Shown: positions 34,529 to 44,258 of the stretch, piece by piece
Layout of the letters: each line of letters begins with the position of its first letter
How positions within the stretch are numbered: the stretch's first letter is position 1
The notes under the pieces: generated by a model
What the model saw: the letters and a program-made list of their open reading frames with translations, nothing else
The model's database searches: none
Told to the model about the DNA's origin: nothing
Assembly: GCA_016290135.1 (NCBI GenBank)
Contig: JAEESW010000003.1
Location: 1 to 64,000 of the forward strand
Direction: 5' to 3'
Length of the DNA: 64,000 nucleotides
From: a bacterium
GTDB taxonomy: Bacteria; UBP6; UBA1177
Translations under genes and position numbers: made by a program

Positions 34529-35770
34529 CTACTTTTTAACTACAGGTTTTTCTTTGTCGGGCATCCTTTCACCGAGGATCGTTGCGATCATCATGTTGGC
34601 ATTCTGGTTGAGGTTGCCTTCAACGCCTTTCGCATCGTTGTTGAAGCGGAATCTGAGATTGCCGTTGATGATCTCGAGCATTCCTTCCATGAATTTGTTG
34701 ACCGGTCTGCCGTTCTGTTCGTCAAAGATGTAAAGAAGGACGAGGGAGATCACGAGCAGGAATATAGCTACGATCGTGAAAGTCCCGCGTTTTGCCGAAA
34801 GGGGCTCGAGCAGTTTATCTTTCGATATGAGAGCAAGATAGAAAATGTCCTCGTTGTCGGAAAGCGACGGATGGCGTGAAACACTTGCAAAGAAAGTTTC
34901 GCCGCTGAGAACTATCTCCATGTCGTGTCTCTTGGAGTCTTCTTCTTCATCTATTTTTGCGATCAGATCCTGATTCGCCTTGATGAACTTTTTGAAGCTT
35001 TCGTGAAGCTGTGTCGGGAGCGTGCTGCCCAAAAGCGATGATTTGTCAAAGAATCCGAAGTAAAATTTTGACTGCTGGTTGCCGAATATCGACTCGTCGT
35101 AGAGGTTTGCGACGGCGTTCTTTGCAGCTTCGGAATCGACGTTGTCAGCCGAGAAGTAGATCCCGATGATGTTTCCTTTGTCAACTATCGGAGCAGCGGA
35201 AACGAGGTAGGTCCTGCCTTTTATTTTCATGATGTCACGGTTCGCCGTGCCGCGCGATACTGCCTGGAAGAGCTTTTCGTTCGCAATGTTGACGCCTTTG
35301 AAGATGCCGTCAAGGTTCTTTGCGATGATGTTTCCTTTCGTGTCTGCAACGAAGATGGTGTCACTGTAGTCGTATATCTGGTTGATGACATTCATCTCGG
35401 TCTCGATCTTGTCAATGAAAGCCTTCGCATTGGGTGAAAGTTCCGCTCTTTTGATCTCTCCGGCTGCTTTGCCGTCATTTTCAAGAGCTTCTGTCGCGAA
35501 AACAGAAAGGACTTCCTCCGAAACTTCATCCCATTTCGTCGGATCGAGAGCTTCAATGAGTTTTGCGTTTTTAGCGATCGATTCGACTTTGTGGATCTTG
35601 TCGAATTTGTCTGCTTCGGAGATTCTTGAATAGATCGATACTGATTGCGAAACCGCGTTTTTAGCCGAATCAACAAGATTGTCTCTGGTGTAGTTTACGA
35701 AAAAGTAGTTCGTTGCCGCATAGAGCAGCGCGGTCAGAATGATCGTTGTGAGAAAAAGTTTGATTTTCAT
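34529..35770 (-). CDS. Cache-type sensor with HAMP-like region but no output domain
   Basis: A 413-residue protein with transmembrane helices at about 4-22 and 332-351. The large periplasmic domain between them resembles a double Cache sensor (DYSDTIFVADTKGNIIAKN, RGTANRDIMKIKGRTYLVSAAPI, GIYFSADN). A short HAMP-like segment follows (about 352-400), and then the protein ends with no kinase, methyl-accepting, cyclase or other output domain. It may signal through a partner. Its start overlaps the purN stop (ATGA) and it lies 9 bases before ssb. Confidence 0.75.
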   Translation of the reverse strand: MKIKLFLTTIILTALLYAATNYFFVNYTRDNLVDSAKNAVSQSVSIYSRISEADKFDKIHKVESIAKNAKLIEALDPTKWDEVSEEVLSVFATEALENDGKAAGEIKRAELSPNAKAFIDKIETEMNVINQIYDYSDTIFVADTKGNIIAKNLDGIFKGVNIANEKLFQAVSRGTANRDIMKIKGRTYLVSAAPIVDKGNIIGIYFSADNVDSEAAKNAVANLYDESIFGNQQSKFYFGFFDKSSLLGSTLPTQLHESFKKFIKANQDLIAKIDEEEDSKRHDMEIVLSGETFFASVSRHPSLSDNEDIFYLALISKDKLLEPLSAKRGTFTIVAIFLLVISLVLLYIFDEQNGRPVNKFMEGMLEIINGNLRFRFNNDAKGVEGNLNQNANMMIATILGERMPDKEKPVVKK

Positions 35771-36387
35771 GATTCCTCCTTGTTAGAAAGCAGAACCTGT
35801 CTGCCTGATATTGAATATTTTCCGGTAGTTACTATTGATATTGCCTTCGAGAGCAGGATGTGTTCCTGTTCAAGGATACGCGCCTTGAAACTCTCTTTTG
35901 TATCGTCGTCATGCCTTAAAACGGGCTGCTGAAGGATTATCGGACCGCCGTCAAGCGTCTCGTCGACAAAATGGACTGTGCAGCCGGAGACTTTCACGCC
36001 GTAGTCGAAAGCCTGGCCCTGCGCGTCAACGCCTTTGAAAGAGGGGAGGAGCGACGGATGGATGTTTATGATCTTTCCGTCATACCCTGAAAGGAACGTG
36101 TGACCGAGGACTTTCATGAATCCGGCAAGGACTATGAGTTTCGTGCCGTAAGGTGCCACAGCTTCAAGAAGCCTGGTCTCGTAATCTTCCTTCGGTTCGT
36201 CCTTCTTTTTCGGCAGAACGATCGTTTCTATCCCGAAAGATGCCGCTTTTTCAAGCCCTGGCGCGTTTCTTTTGTCGGAAAGGACAAAACTTATCCCGTC
36301 AACGCCTGCGAGCCTGTTTTCAGCAAAATTGCGGCATATCGCAGCCATGTTCGTGCCGGTGCCTGATATGAAAATACCGATCTTCAC
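35767..36387 (-). CDS. purN: Phosphoribosylglycinamide formyltransferase
   Basis: Transfers a formyl group from 10-formyl-THF to GAR, the third step of de novo purine synthesis. 206 residues, normal length. Motifs: IFISGTGTNMAAI (6-18), VLSDKRNAPGLEKA, the catalytic-loop NIHPSLLPSFKG (Asn and His), and HFVDETLDGGPIILQQ with the catalytic Asp. The GTG start at 36387 overlaps the upstream TAG by one base (TAGTG). Co-transcribed with a secreted protein, a sensor and ssb. Confidence 0.96.
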   Translation of the reverse strand: MKIGIFISGTGTNMAAICRNFAENRLAGVDGISFVLSDKRNAPGLEKAASFGIETIVLPKKKDEPKEDYETRLLEAVAPYGTKLIVLAGFMKVLGHTFLSGYDGKIINIHPSLLPSFKGVDAQGQAFDYGVKVSGCTVHFVDETLDGGPIILQQPVLRHDDDTKESFKARILEQEHILLSKAISIVTTGKYSISGRQVLLSNKEES

Positions 36388-37331
36388 TAGTTTTTCTCTT
36401 CAAAAAATTCAATAATCTCTTCTTTTTCAGGAACGATCTCAGCCCCTTTCTTCTCGCTGTTGAGGACATAGGGCTCCTTTTCCTTCGGGTATCTTGCGAT
36501 AAAATATTTCGCGTTGTTTGCAACCGTCGGAACGATCCTGATCTGCGGCGGAAGAACGCCGATACCTTCCGGATCTACCGCCGGGGTGACTACGCAGCCT
36601 TCGCCGAAAACGCGGAAAAACGCGACTTCGACATCGGGATTGCACTGGATATTGTTCTCTTTTATGTGCTTTGTGAGCATCTCCTCGATCGCTTTCTTGT
36701 CGTAGCAGCCGAGATTTTTGTCGCGCTCGTTTTCGAGAACGAGCTGGAATGTCGGTCTGCAGAGTTCCTTTTCTTCGGATGGTTTTTCAACGAAGTAGAC
36801 CGGAATGCCTGTCGGAACTTCGCAGCTGTACTCGCAGTCAGGGACCTGACGGCCTGTAACGCTCTCGAAAAGTGCTATCTTGTTGCCGAGCTGATGGATC
36901 TCTACAGTCGCAACGGGACCTTTCGCGAGATTTATCTTGCCGCTGTGAAGAAGACCTGTCTTAAAAGTCGTGACATAAGGTGCGACCGGTTCGAGCGCTG
37001 TGTAGGCGCCTGCCTTGAGATTTATCGAAACTGTGTGCTTCCCGGGGACGATCTTGTCGGAGCGGACACAATTCTTCTTTTTGTCAAGCGGTCTGAAAGT
37101 GTCGTTTTCAGCACCGTCGATCAGCAGTTTGAAGCCTCTGATGAAAGTTTCCGTCTCTTTGAATTTCTGGAATCCTGCTTTTTCGGCTTCATCGGCATCC
37201 GTGGTCGAAAGTTGGAATTCCTGACCGTCGCTGAAGACGCAGAGTTCAAGTGCGGCGAACTGCGCAGCAAAGAGAGAAGAAAATGAGCAAATTGAAAGTG
37301 CTAATAAAATCAAATATTTGGCGAATTTCAC
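36387..37331 (-). CDS. Secreted protein of unknown function
   Basis: A 314-residue protein. I choose the GTG at 37331 because GGGAG lies 6 bases before it and it opens a clean signal peptide (about 1-23, ending SLFA). Residues 25-170 are beta-rich and may carry PEGA-like repeats (GKHTVSINLKAGAYTA). The C-terminal part has paired Cys and an acidic, Lys-rich tail. No family recognised. It heads the purN-ssb operon. Confidence 0.6.
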   Translation of the reverse strand: MKFAKYLILLALSICSFSSLFAAQFAALELCVFSDGQEFQLSTTDADEAEKAGFQKFKETETFIRGFKLLIDGAENDTFRPLDKKKNCVRSDKIVPGKHTVSINLKAGAYTALEPVAPYVTTFKTGLLHSGKINLAKGPVATVEIHQLGNKIALFESVTGRQVPDCEYSCEVPTGIPVYFVEKPSEEKELCRPTFQLVLENERDKNLGCYDKKAIEEMLTKHIKENNIQCNPDVEVAFFRVFGEGCVVTPAVDPEGIGVLPPQIRIVPTVANNAKYFIARYPKEKEPYVLNSEKKGAEIVPEKEEIIEFFEEKN

Positions 37332-37378
37332 ATCAAACTCCCGTAAAAATATGAACATCATCAAAAAAATCGCGCGTC

Positions 37379-37406
37379 ATTATAATACAAATAAATTTTT
37401 TGTCCA
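37379..37406 (-). promoter_or_regulatory. Candidate promoter for the purN-ssb operon
   Basis: On the minus strand TGGACA, 16 bases, TATAAT. The -10 box ends 47 bases before the GTG at 37331. Confidence 0.6.
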
Positions 37407-37435
37407 TAAAAACTATGTTTTGTGTAAAGAATTTT

Positions 37436-37777
37436 CTAAAATGCGTGCCTGAACATGAAAAATACGGCTCCGACAAGGCAGAGGCCGGCACCGAGGAAAT
37501 CCCAGGTCAGCTTTTCCTTCATGTAGAAAACGGAGAAAAAGGCGAAAACGACCATCGTTATCACTTCCTGCATAACTTTGAGCTGTCCGACGGTGTAAAA
37601 TTTGTAACCCATGCGGTTTGCCGGGACCTGAATGCTGTATTCAAAGAACGCTATTCCCCAACTTAACAGAATTATTAAGAAAATCGGTTTGTCTTCGATC
37701 TTCAGGTGCCAGTACCACGCAAAGCACATGAAAATGTTTGCTGCCGTGAGCAGAAGAATAGGATAAATTCTTTCCAT
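37436..37777 (-). CDS. DUF486 family small membrane protein
   Basis: A 113-residue protein with four predicted transmembrane helices, small-multidrug-resistance-like in size. The stretch SWGIAFFEYSIQVPANRMGY and the following QLKVMQEVITMVVFAFFSV are characteristic of the DUF486 family within the DMT superfamily. Substrate unknown. It lies 58 bases after the RND permease gene and may be co-transcribed with it. Confidence 0.85.
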   Translation of the reverse strand: MERIYPILLLTAANIFMCFAWYWHLKIEDKPIFLIILLSWGIAFFEYSIQVPANRMGYKFYTVGQLKVMQEVITMVVFAFFSVFYMKEKLTWDFLGAGLCLVGAVFFMFRHAF

Positions 37778-37835
37778 TTTTTTACCTCAAAGAAGTTAAA
37801 CACTGAATATTAGCAGAAATTTTTCGGAAATAAAC

Positions 37836-40800
37836 TTATCTTAAGTGAAGTTTTACGAGAATGCTGTCGACAAGCGAATAAACGCTGGGGACAAGGATAA
37901 GGGTGATGAGTGTCGAAACTGTGAGACCGAAAACGACTGCTGTTCCCATCGGGCTGAACATAGCCGAACCTTCGCCGCTCATAAGCATCATCGGGACCAT
38001 ACCGAAAATGGTGGTCATCGCGGTCATGAGAATAGGTCTCAGACGCTTGCCGCCGGCGTAGATCAGAGCATCGTTCGTCGTGAGCGAATCTCTCTCCTTG
38101 ACCTGCTTCATGTAGTCGATAAGAACGATCGCGTTGTTGACGACGATACCGACAAGAATGATCATGCCCAAGAATGCCGGCATCGAAAGAGACTTGCCCA
38201 TTATGAAAAGTCCGACGAGAACACCGGAGATGCCGAACGGTATCGAGAAGAGGATGACGAACGGGTCGATGAACGATTCGAACTGCGCCGCCATAACGAG
38301 GAAGACGAGGATGACACCGAGGAAAAGAAGCGCAACGAGGTCACCTGTCGTATCCTGCTGCTGCTTCATGTTGCCGCCGAATTCGACGCCGATGTCGGCC
38401 GGAAGGTCGATGTTTTTGAACGCCTGAAGGACCTGCGGGAAAATTTTTCCTACTGCGATATCGTCTTCGAGGTTTGCTGAAACAGTGACCATTCTTTCAC
38501 GGTTGAGCCTGTTTACGACAAGAGACGTGAGTCCGTCGGTGATCTCGGCAACGTCTTTGAGTTTTACGACTGTGCCGTTCAAAGTCTTGAGCTCCATTTC
38601 CTTGAGCTGCTCGATGTTGGAACGGTCGCCTTTCTGGTATTTGACGACGATGTCGTATTCCTGTCCGTTGTCTCTGTAGACCGAAGCTGTCTGACCGTAG
38701 AACGAGTATCTGACCGCCATCGCTATCTGCGCCATTTTAAGTCCGACTTTGCTTGCACGGATACGGTCGACCTTGATCGAGATCTCGGGTTTGAGAATGT
38801 CGGCGTCGTTCGTGACGTCGGTGAGTCCGGGTATCTTCAGAAGTTCGCTCTGGAGTTTTGCCGCATATTCGGAGTTCTTCTCGAAACTCTTGTTGAGGAG
38901 CTTGATCGTTATCGGTTTTTCCGACATGCCCATGCCGTTTCCGCCTGTCTGGAAATCGGCTTTTTCGATGCCGGCGACTTCAGTCGTGACGCGGGCACGG
39001 ATCTTTTTTGCATACTGCCTTACGGTGATGTCACGGTAGTTCGTCGAAATGAGTTTCGCACCTATGGTCGCCGTGTTGGTCCCTTCGATCTTCTGCGACA
39101 TACCGCTGTTGTTCGAGCCGCCGCGGACATAGCTTCTCGTCAGGTGCTCAAGCGGTATCTCCTCACGGATGATACGCTCGATGTGCTGTGCCGCTTTCAA
39201 AGTTTCTTCGATCCTTGTTCCCTGCGGAAGTTCGATATCGATCTGGAGCGAGCCCTGGTCGTCTTCAGGCATGAAGTCGAGGCCTACGACAGGAACAAGC
39301 ATAAGCGAAGCTATGAAAAGTGCTATCGACACGAAGATCGTCGTTTTTTTGCGGCGGAGCGTTACGGCGATGATCTTTGAATAGATATTTTCTGCGGTCG
39401 AGAGGAATTTTTCGCCTGCGCGGTAGATTATATTCTGCTTTTTCGGTTTTTCTTCAACGATTATGTTGCCGTTTTCATCGTGTTTCGCCTCTCTCAGTAT
39501 CTTTGAGCAGACCATCGGCGTAAGAAGCATTGCGGACATGAGCGATGCGGTGAGAGTAAGGATGATAACGCCGGCAAGCTGAGCAAAGAATATGCTGATG
39601 ATGCCGCTGACAAAGAAAAGGGGAGCAAAAATTACGATCGTGGTGAGGGTCGACGCTATGATCGCGCTGCCGACCTCGCTTGCGCCTTTGATCGCCGCCT
39701 CTTTTTTGGTTTCTCCCTGTTCGAGATATCTCGTGATGTTGTCCAGAACGACGATCGAGTTGTCAACGACCATACCGACTGCAAGGCAGAGAGACATGAG
39801 CGAGACCATGTTCAGCGTGTAGCCGAAGCCGTAGAGGAACGCGAACGCGATGATCATTGAAGCCGGGATCGAGAGGATGACGATGAGGCTCGAGCGGATC
39901 CTCCGCAGGAAGAAGACGACGACGAGCATGACGCAGATCATAGCGGTGAGGACTGAATCGGTGAGGTTGCCGACCATGCTCATGATGTATTCGGAGTTGT
40001 CTCGGATGATGTCGATCTTCATTCCTTTCGGAAGCCTGCCGTTCATCTCTCCGATCCTTTTTCTGACTGAGTCAGCGATCGCGACGGTGTTTGCGCCCGA
40101 CTGCTTCTGGACCATCATGAAGACCATGTATTTTCCGTTGTTGAGACCGAACTGTCTTGTATCGTCAGCGCCCCAGAAGACTCTTGCGACATCTTTGATC
40201 CTGATGATGCCGATGGGAGTGTTTGCGATGATGGTCTCGGCAACTTCGTCAATGTCCTCGTATTCGCCCGGAACACGGAGAGTGTAGTCAAAAGAGCCTA
40301 TCTGCATGTTTCCGCCGGGAACGGAGAGGTTCTCAGCCGCGATGACCGACGAAATGTCGCTGACCGAAAGGCCGAGGGAAGCGAGTTTCTGCTTGTCGGC
40401 AGCAATGATGATCTGCTTTTCCATCGCGTTGAAAAGAGCTACGGAGCCGACACCGGGGATTCGCTCGATCGGGTTCTGGATGAAATCCTCGATGATCTCT
40501 TTCTGGAAGCGGATATCCTCTTCCTCGGAAGTGATCGCGAGGAACATGATGGGCATCATGCTCATGTCGATCTTGAATATACGCGGGTCATCAACGTTGT
40601 CGGGAAGGTAGCTCCGCACCATGTTGATCTTGTCACGGATCGAGTTCGTCGCTTCGGCAAGATCGACACCGTATTCGAACTCGCAGCTTACCGTGGAGAG
40701 GTTTTCCATCGACTTGCTGTGGAGGTTTTTCAGGTTCTCGACCGAGGAAAGTGCCGATTCAAGGACTTTTGTGATTTTTTCCTCGACTTCTTCCGAGCCT

Positions 40801-40961
40801 GCGCCTTCATAGATCGTGATGATCGAGATATAGGGGATCTCGATATCGGGCATGAGGTCTATCGGAAGGTCGGTAAGTGAATAGAGACCGAAAAGAGTCA
40901 TCATCAGGAATATGACTGTGACTAAGACCGGCCGCTTTACTGCAATTTGAGGAATACTCAT
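37836..40961 (-). CDS. RND efflux permease (AcrB/MexB/MdtB-like)
   Basis: The inner-membrane proton-driven pump of a tripartite exporter. 1041 residues, normal length. It begins with IPQIAVKRPVLVTVIFLMM (helix 1). Two periplasmic porter loops lie at about 35-330 and 560-860. Transmembrane bundles lie at about 335-535 and 865-1035. GMVVDNSIVVLDN contains the helix-4 Asp residues of the proton relay. It belongs to the hydrophobe/amphiphile (HAE1) type rather than heavy-metal exporters. The adaptor gene is 11 bases upstream. Confidence 0.95.
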   Translation of the reverse strand: MSIPQIAVKRPVLVTVIFLMMTLFGLYSLTDLPIDLMPDIEIPYISIITIYEGAGSEEVEEKITKVLESALSSVENLKNLHSKSMENLSTVSCEFEYGVDLAEATNSIRDKINMVRSYLPDNVDDPRIFKIDMSMMPIMFLAITSEEEDIRFQKEIIEDFIQNPIERIPGVGSVALFNAMEKQIIIAADKQKLASLGLSVSDISSVIAAENLSVPGGNMQIGSFDYTLRVPGEYEDIDEVAETIIANTPIGIIRIKDVARVFWGADDTRQFGLNNGKYMVFMMVQKQSGANTVAIADSVRKRIGEMNGRLPKGMKIDIIRDNSEYIMSMVGNLTDSVLTAMICVMLVVVFFLRRIRSSLIVILSIPASMIIAFAFLYGFGYTLNMVSLMSLCLAVGMVVDNSIVVLDNITRYLEQGETKKEAAIKGASEVGSAIIASTLTTIVIFAPLFFVSGIISIFFAQLAGVIILTLTASLMSAMLLTPMVCSKILREAKHDENGNIIVEEKPKKQNIIYRAGEKFLSTAENIYSKIIAVTLRRKKTTIFVSIALFIASLMLVPVVGLDFMPEDDQGSLQIDIELPQGTRIEETLKAAQHIERIIREEIPLEHLTRSYVRGGSNNSGMSQKIEGTNTATIGAKLISTNYRDITVRQYAKKIRARVTTEVAGIEKADFQTGGNGMGMSEKPITIKLLNKSFEKNSEYAAKLQSELLKIPGLTDVTNDADILKPEISIKVDRIRASKVGLKMAQIAMAVRYSFYGQTASVYRDNGQEYDIVVKYQKGDRSNIEQLKEMELKTLNGTVVKLKDVAEITDGLTSLVVNRLNRERMVTVSANLEDDIAVGKIFPQVLQAFKNIDLPADIGVEFGGNMKQQQDTTGDLVALLFLGVILVFLVMAAQFESFIDPFVILFSIPFGISGVLVGLFIMGKSLSMPAFLGMIILVGIVVNNAIVLIDYMKQVKERDSLTTNDALIYAGGKRLRPILMTAMTTIFGMVPMMLMSGEGSAMFSPMGTAVVFGLTVSTLITLILVPSVYSLVDSILVKLHLR

Positions 40962-40972
40962 ATTTTTCTCCG

Positions 40973-42115
40973 TTAATTTCTTGTTTCAATGACGGTGACA
41001 GTCTGTCCTTCCTCGAGCTGTCTTCCGCCGCCGACAACGATCTCCTCGTTTCCGTCAAGCCCGTTTCTGATGATCGAGAATCCTTCGACGGAGCCGCCCA
41101 TCGTGACATTTTTTGAGTAAACTTTGTTGTCGTCTGTTTTGTAGTAGACCGTTCCGACTTCGTTGTCGCGGGTGAAAATAGAGTTTCTCGGAACTACGAG
41201 ATGCTCTCTTTCAGGCATCGTGATCTTTGCGCGGACAGTCATTCCCGGTTTGTAGGTATGCTGCTTGTTGTCGAAAACGAATTCGACTTTCACGCTGCTT
41301 GTCGCCGAATCGACCTTGCTGTTGATGTAGTTCACCTTTGCGGTCTCTTTTCTGTCGGGGTAAGCGTCGAACGTGATCTCGGCGGTCGAGTCTTTCGTGA
41401 TGCCGTAGATCTCAAGTTCGCTGATGTAGATATCGACTTTCAGCTGGTCTGTCTGGACGATCTCGAACATAGGCATCGCTGGGCTCGCCATTTCGCCGAT
41501 CTCGCCTCTTTTCATCGAGATGTAGCCTTCGAACGGAGCTTTTATCGTCGTGTAGGCAAGCTGGTTGTTGTAGTTGTTGAGCGAGCTTTTTGCCATCTCT
41601 ACCTGCGCTTTCGCCGCTGCAAGGCCTGCTTCGGTCTGTTTGTAGCCCGATTCGACCGACTCGTAGTCGCTTTCGGAGATCGAACCCTGCTTTTTGAGTT
41701 TTTTGTAGCGCTCGTAATCGTTGCTCATTTTTTCAAAAGCCGCTTCAGCCTGCATCACGCCGGCTTCTGCAGCGGAGACCTGTGCTTCAGCAGCCTTTTT
41801 GCCGACCATGTAGTCTGTTTTGTCAAGCTGTGCCAGAGCCTGCCCTTCCTTTACTTTGTCGCCTTCCTGAACGAGGAATTTAACGATATTGGCGGAAACT
41901 TTCGGCGTGATTGTCGCGACTTTGAATGCAGTTGTCGTCGAAGAACTGTCGAATGTCTCCGCGAATTTCTTGGTCTGCGGTTTTGTGATGATTACAGCCT
42001 GAGAAAGTTCCTCGCCTTTTTCCAATTTCGGTTTTCTTTTGCATGAAACCGAAGATACAAGAGTGAGGGTGATGACGAGAAACATAATGATTGCGAACTT
42101 AAAATTGAATTTCAT
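40973..42115 (-). CDS. RND periplasmic adaptor (membrane-fusion) protein
   Basis: A 380-residue adaptor linking the RND pump to TolC. The N-terminus (about 1-27) is a signal peptide with Ser-Cys at VSC, so probably a lipoprotein. It has a split lipoyl/barrel-sandwich domain (IVKFLVQEGDKVKEGQALAQLDKTDY and TTIKAPFEGYISMKRGEIGE) around an alpha-hairpin (about 95-165), then beta-barrel and membrane-proximal domains. The start at 42115 follows GGAGGAAACA. Confidence 0.93.
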   Translation of the reverse strand: MKFNFKFAIIMFLVITLTLVSSVSCKRKPKLEKGEELSQAVIITKPQTKKFAETFDSSSTTTAFKVATITPKVSANIVKFLVQEGDKVKEGQALAQLDKTDYMVGKKAAEAQVSAAEAGVMQAEAAFEKMSNDYERYKKLKKQGSISESDYESVESGYKQTEAGLAAAKAQVEMAKSSLNNYNNQLAYTTIKAPFEGYISMKRGEIGEMASPAMPMFEIVQTDQLKVDIYISELEIYGITKDSTAEITFDAYPDRKETAKVNYINSKVDSATSSVKVEFVFDNKQHTYKPGMTVRAKITMPEREHLVVPRNSIFTRDNEVGTVYYKTDDNKVYSKNVTMGGSVEGFSIIRNGLDGNEEIVVGGGRQLEEGQTVTVIETRN

Positions 42116-42128
42116 TGTTTCCTCCAAA

Positions 42129-42818
42129 CTAATTTTTATCTTTAAATGTCGTTTTTATCAAAGCGTCGAGTCCGCTGATGATGAAAGCGGAAAAATCCTC
42201 TCTTGTCAGCGACTTCATTATTTCCCTGTATTCCGTTTCCAGCCGGCAGATCTCCGGATTCGCCGAACCGGACAGTTCTCCGTATCCCATTCTGAACATG
42301 TATTTCAGCGTTTCCCCGCAGGCCATGTTGAAAAAGAGTGCTATTTTCTTGATTTTCGGATCGCTTTCGCTGTGTCCGGCATACTTCGCGATCATAAGCT
42401 TTATCTGGTCGAAATCATTCTTTCTGCTCTGAACGATCTCGCTTGTCACAGCCGGAACATTCACGATATATTTCGCAAGTTCCGCAATGACGGTGTCGGA
42501 AAAAGTCATAAGGCGGGCTATATCCTTGTCTTTCGGCAGATCAAAAAGAAAATCACAGTATAATTCGATAGTTTCTTTCGGATCCCGCGCTTTTTTGAGG
42601 ATCGAATCGAGTTTTCCGATCATCATCGAGCGGTATTTTCTGAAGCTCGCTATCATCAGAGCTTCCTTTGAATCAAAGTAGTAGTAGAGAGCCGATTTCG
42701 TGAGCCCCGACTTCTCGGCAACATCGTTCAGAGTCACTTTCTCGATGCCGTACTGCTGAAGCAGGGAGACGAAATTCTGAATGATCATCGCCTTTTTTTC
42801 TTCGGTGGAAATCTTCAT
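42129..42818 (-). CDS. TetR-family transcriptional regulator
   Basis: A 229-residue repressor with an N-terminal TetR helix-turn-helix (about 5-60: LLQQYGIEKVTLNDVAEKSGLTKSALYYYFDSKEAL, given here as key residues of the fold) and a helical ligand/dimer domain. It is embedded in the pump operon between the outer-membrane factor (1-base gap) and the adaptor (13 bases), so it most likely autoregulates the whole efflux operon in response to a pump substrate. Confidence 0.93.
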   Translation of the reverse strand: MKISTEEKKAMIIQNFVSLLQQYGIEKVTLNDVAEKSGLTKSALYYYFDSKEALMIASFRKYRSMMIGKLDSILKKARDPKETIELYCDFLFDLPKDKDIARLMTFSDTVIAELAKYIVNVPAVTSEIVQSRKNDFDQIKLMIAKYAGHSESDPKIKKIALFFNMACGETLKYMFRMGYGELSGSANPEICRLETEYREIMKSLTREDFSAFIISGLDALIKTTFKDKN

Positions 42819-42819
42819 C

Positions 42820-44136
42820 TTACTCTCCTTCGGTGATCTTTCCGTATTCGGTGCCTATCGTTATGGCAAGTGTGTGGAGGGCGACTTCGTGCTCGTAAAG
42901 CGCCGTGAGAAGGCCTAATTTTGCGCTTCTGAGCGATACAGAAGCATTGAGAAGATCTGTCTCTGTCGTCATTTTTGCTTTGTATTTGTCTTCTTCTATA
43001 CGCAGGTTTTCTTCAGCCGATTTGATCTCTCTTTTTGAAATTTCTATCGCCAGCGCTTTGATCTCGACATCGTTTTCAAGCTGCGTGAGCTGGAGCGAGA
43101 GCTGCTTTCTTGTCGCTGCGTTCTCAAGGCGTGTCTGAACTTTTTTGTGCTTCGACTGCTTGATGTCGAAAGCTGTTTTTCCCCAGTCGAAACCTATCTG
43201 CCATGAAAGAGTTCCGCCGATGAAAAGGGTGTTTTCCGGCTGGCTCCCGCCTGCATCCCAGTTCTTTTTGTAGCCTGCTACAAGCGCTAAAGTCGGGATG
43301 AGGGGCTGAGCTGCGAGCATTTCCGAATATTCGGAAACATTTTCGCTTTTTTCAAGAAGTTTGTATTCGAGCCTGTTGTCGATCATTATTTTTTCAAGCT
43401 GAGAGTTGTCAGCCGAAAGATTCTTTTCGGTGACTTCCCTTTTTTCAAGTTCGAAAGATTCCGCCGGCTTGTTTATGAGGATGCCGATATTCCTTTTTAT
43501 CAGGTTCGTGTTGCCCGTTACATTCTGGATCTGCTGCTCGAGGCGCGTCATCTCGATCTCGATCTTGAGGACCGAACGCTTGTCGACTACGCCGGCATCG
43601 TAGAAATTCTTCGCCTGCTCGTAGTATTTCTGAAGCTGTTCCTTCGTCTCGTTGAGGATCTCCATGCTTTCGTTAAGCAGCTGGTAGTTGTAGAAAAGGT
43701 TCATCACTTCGAGTTTCAGCTGGTCGGACGAAAGTTCGCGCTGGATCTTCGCGATATCTTCCGCAGTCTCAAGGCTTTTATAGCCGTAGGAGACGCTCCA
43801 GAGCGGGGTTATGGGCTGAACGACAGTTATCCCGAGCGTTCTGCTTTTGTCGGGGAACGAAACGGGGATGCTCATTCCTGCAACACTCATCGAACCTTCC
43901 TCAGGTTTGTATTTCATCCACTGTATGCCTGCGTCCAGAGTCGCTGTCGGCAGAAACGAAAAGACCGTTCCGTCCTTGCCGCTTTTAGCAGCCTCCTCGC
44001 TTTCCTGCATAGCTTTTATTTTTTCGCTTTCCTTCAGCGAGCGTTCGATGCACTCGTCAAGAGAAAGTGTTTCGGCAGCCGCATGAAAACAAGCGAACAA
44101 AACCAAAACTGCTGCCGTAAAATTTTTCAATCTCAT
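42820..44136 (-). CDS. TolC-family outer-membrane efflux protein
   Basis: A 438-residue outer-membrane channel component. Signal peptide (about 1-21), then two outer-membrane efflux protein repeats rich in long helices (LSLDECIERSLKESEKIKAMQ at the start of the first, quoted in part as DECIERSL). ATG at 44136 is chosen because GGGAGGG precedes it. It is the first gene of the efflux operon, followed by its likely TetR regulator, adaptor and permease. Confidence 0.92.
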   Translation of the reverse strand: MRLKNFTAAVLVLFACFHAAAETLSLDECIERSLKESEKIKAMQESEEAAKSGKDGTVFSFLPTATLDAGIQWMKYKPEEGSMSVAGMSIPVSFPDKSRTLGITVVQPITPLWSVSYGYKSLETAEDIAKIQRELSSDQLKLEVMNLFYNYQLLNESMEILNETKEQLQKYYEQAKNFYDAGVVDKRSVLKIEIEMTRLEQQIQNVTGNTNLIKRNIGILINKPAESFELEKREVTEKNLSADNSQLEKIMIDNRLEYKLLEKSENVSEYSEMLAAQPLIPTLALVAGYKKNWDAGGSQPENTLFIGGTLSWQIGFDWGKTAFDIKQSKHKKVQTRLENAATRKQLSLQLTQLENDVEIKALAIEISKREIKSAEENLRIEEDKYKAKMTTETDLLNASVSLRSAKLGLLTALYEHEVALHTLAITIGTEYGKITEGE

Positions 44137-44196
44137 GTTCCCTCCCTGAATTTTTGAACATTCGAGCAAAAAAGACAAAAAACAAAAAACCTGAGA

Positions 44197-44224
44197 TTTG
44201 TAGCCAAAATCACGGCAGTGTCAA
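44197..44224 (-). promoter_or_regulatory. Candidate promoter for the efflux operon
   Basis: On the minus strand TTGACA (consensus), 16 bases, TACAAA. The -10 box ends about 60 bases before the TolC-family start. A TetR operator would be expected here, but I see no convincing palindrome. Confidence 0.55.
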
Positions 44225-44258
44225 GAGCTGAATCGACAAAAATTGTAAGTTTGTGAAA

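Noticed and set aside
42116-42128. TetR operator next to the efflux operon
   Set aside because: No convincing palindrome was seen either in the short gaps of the operon or around the promoter at 44197-44224.
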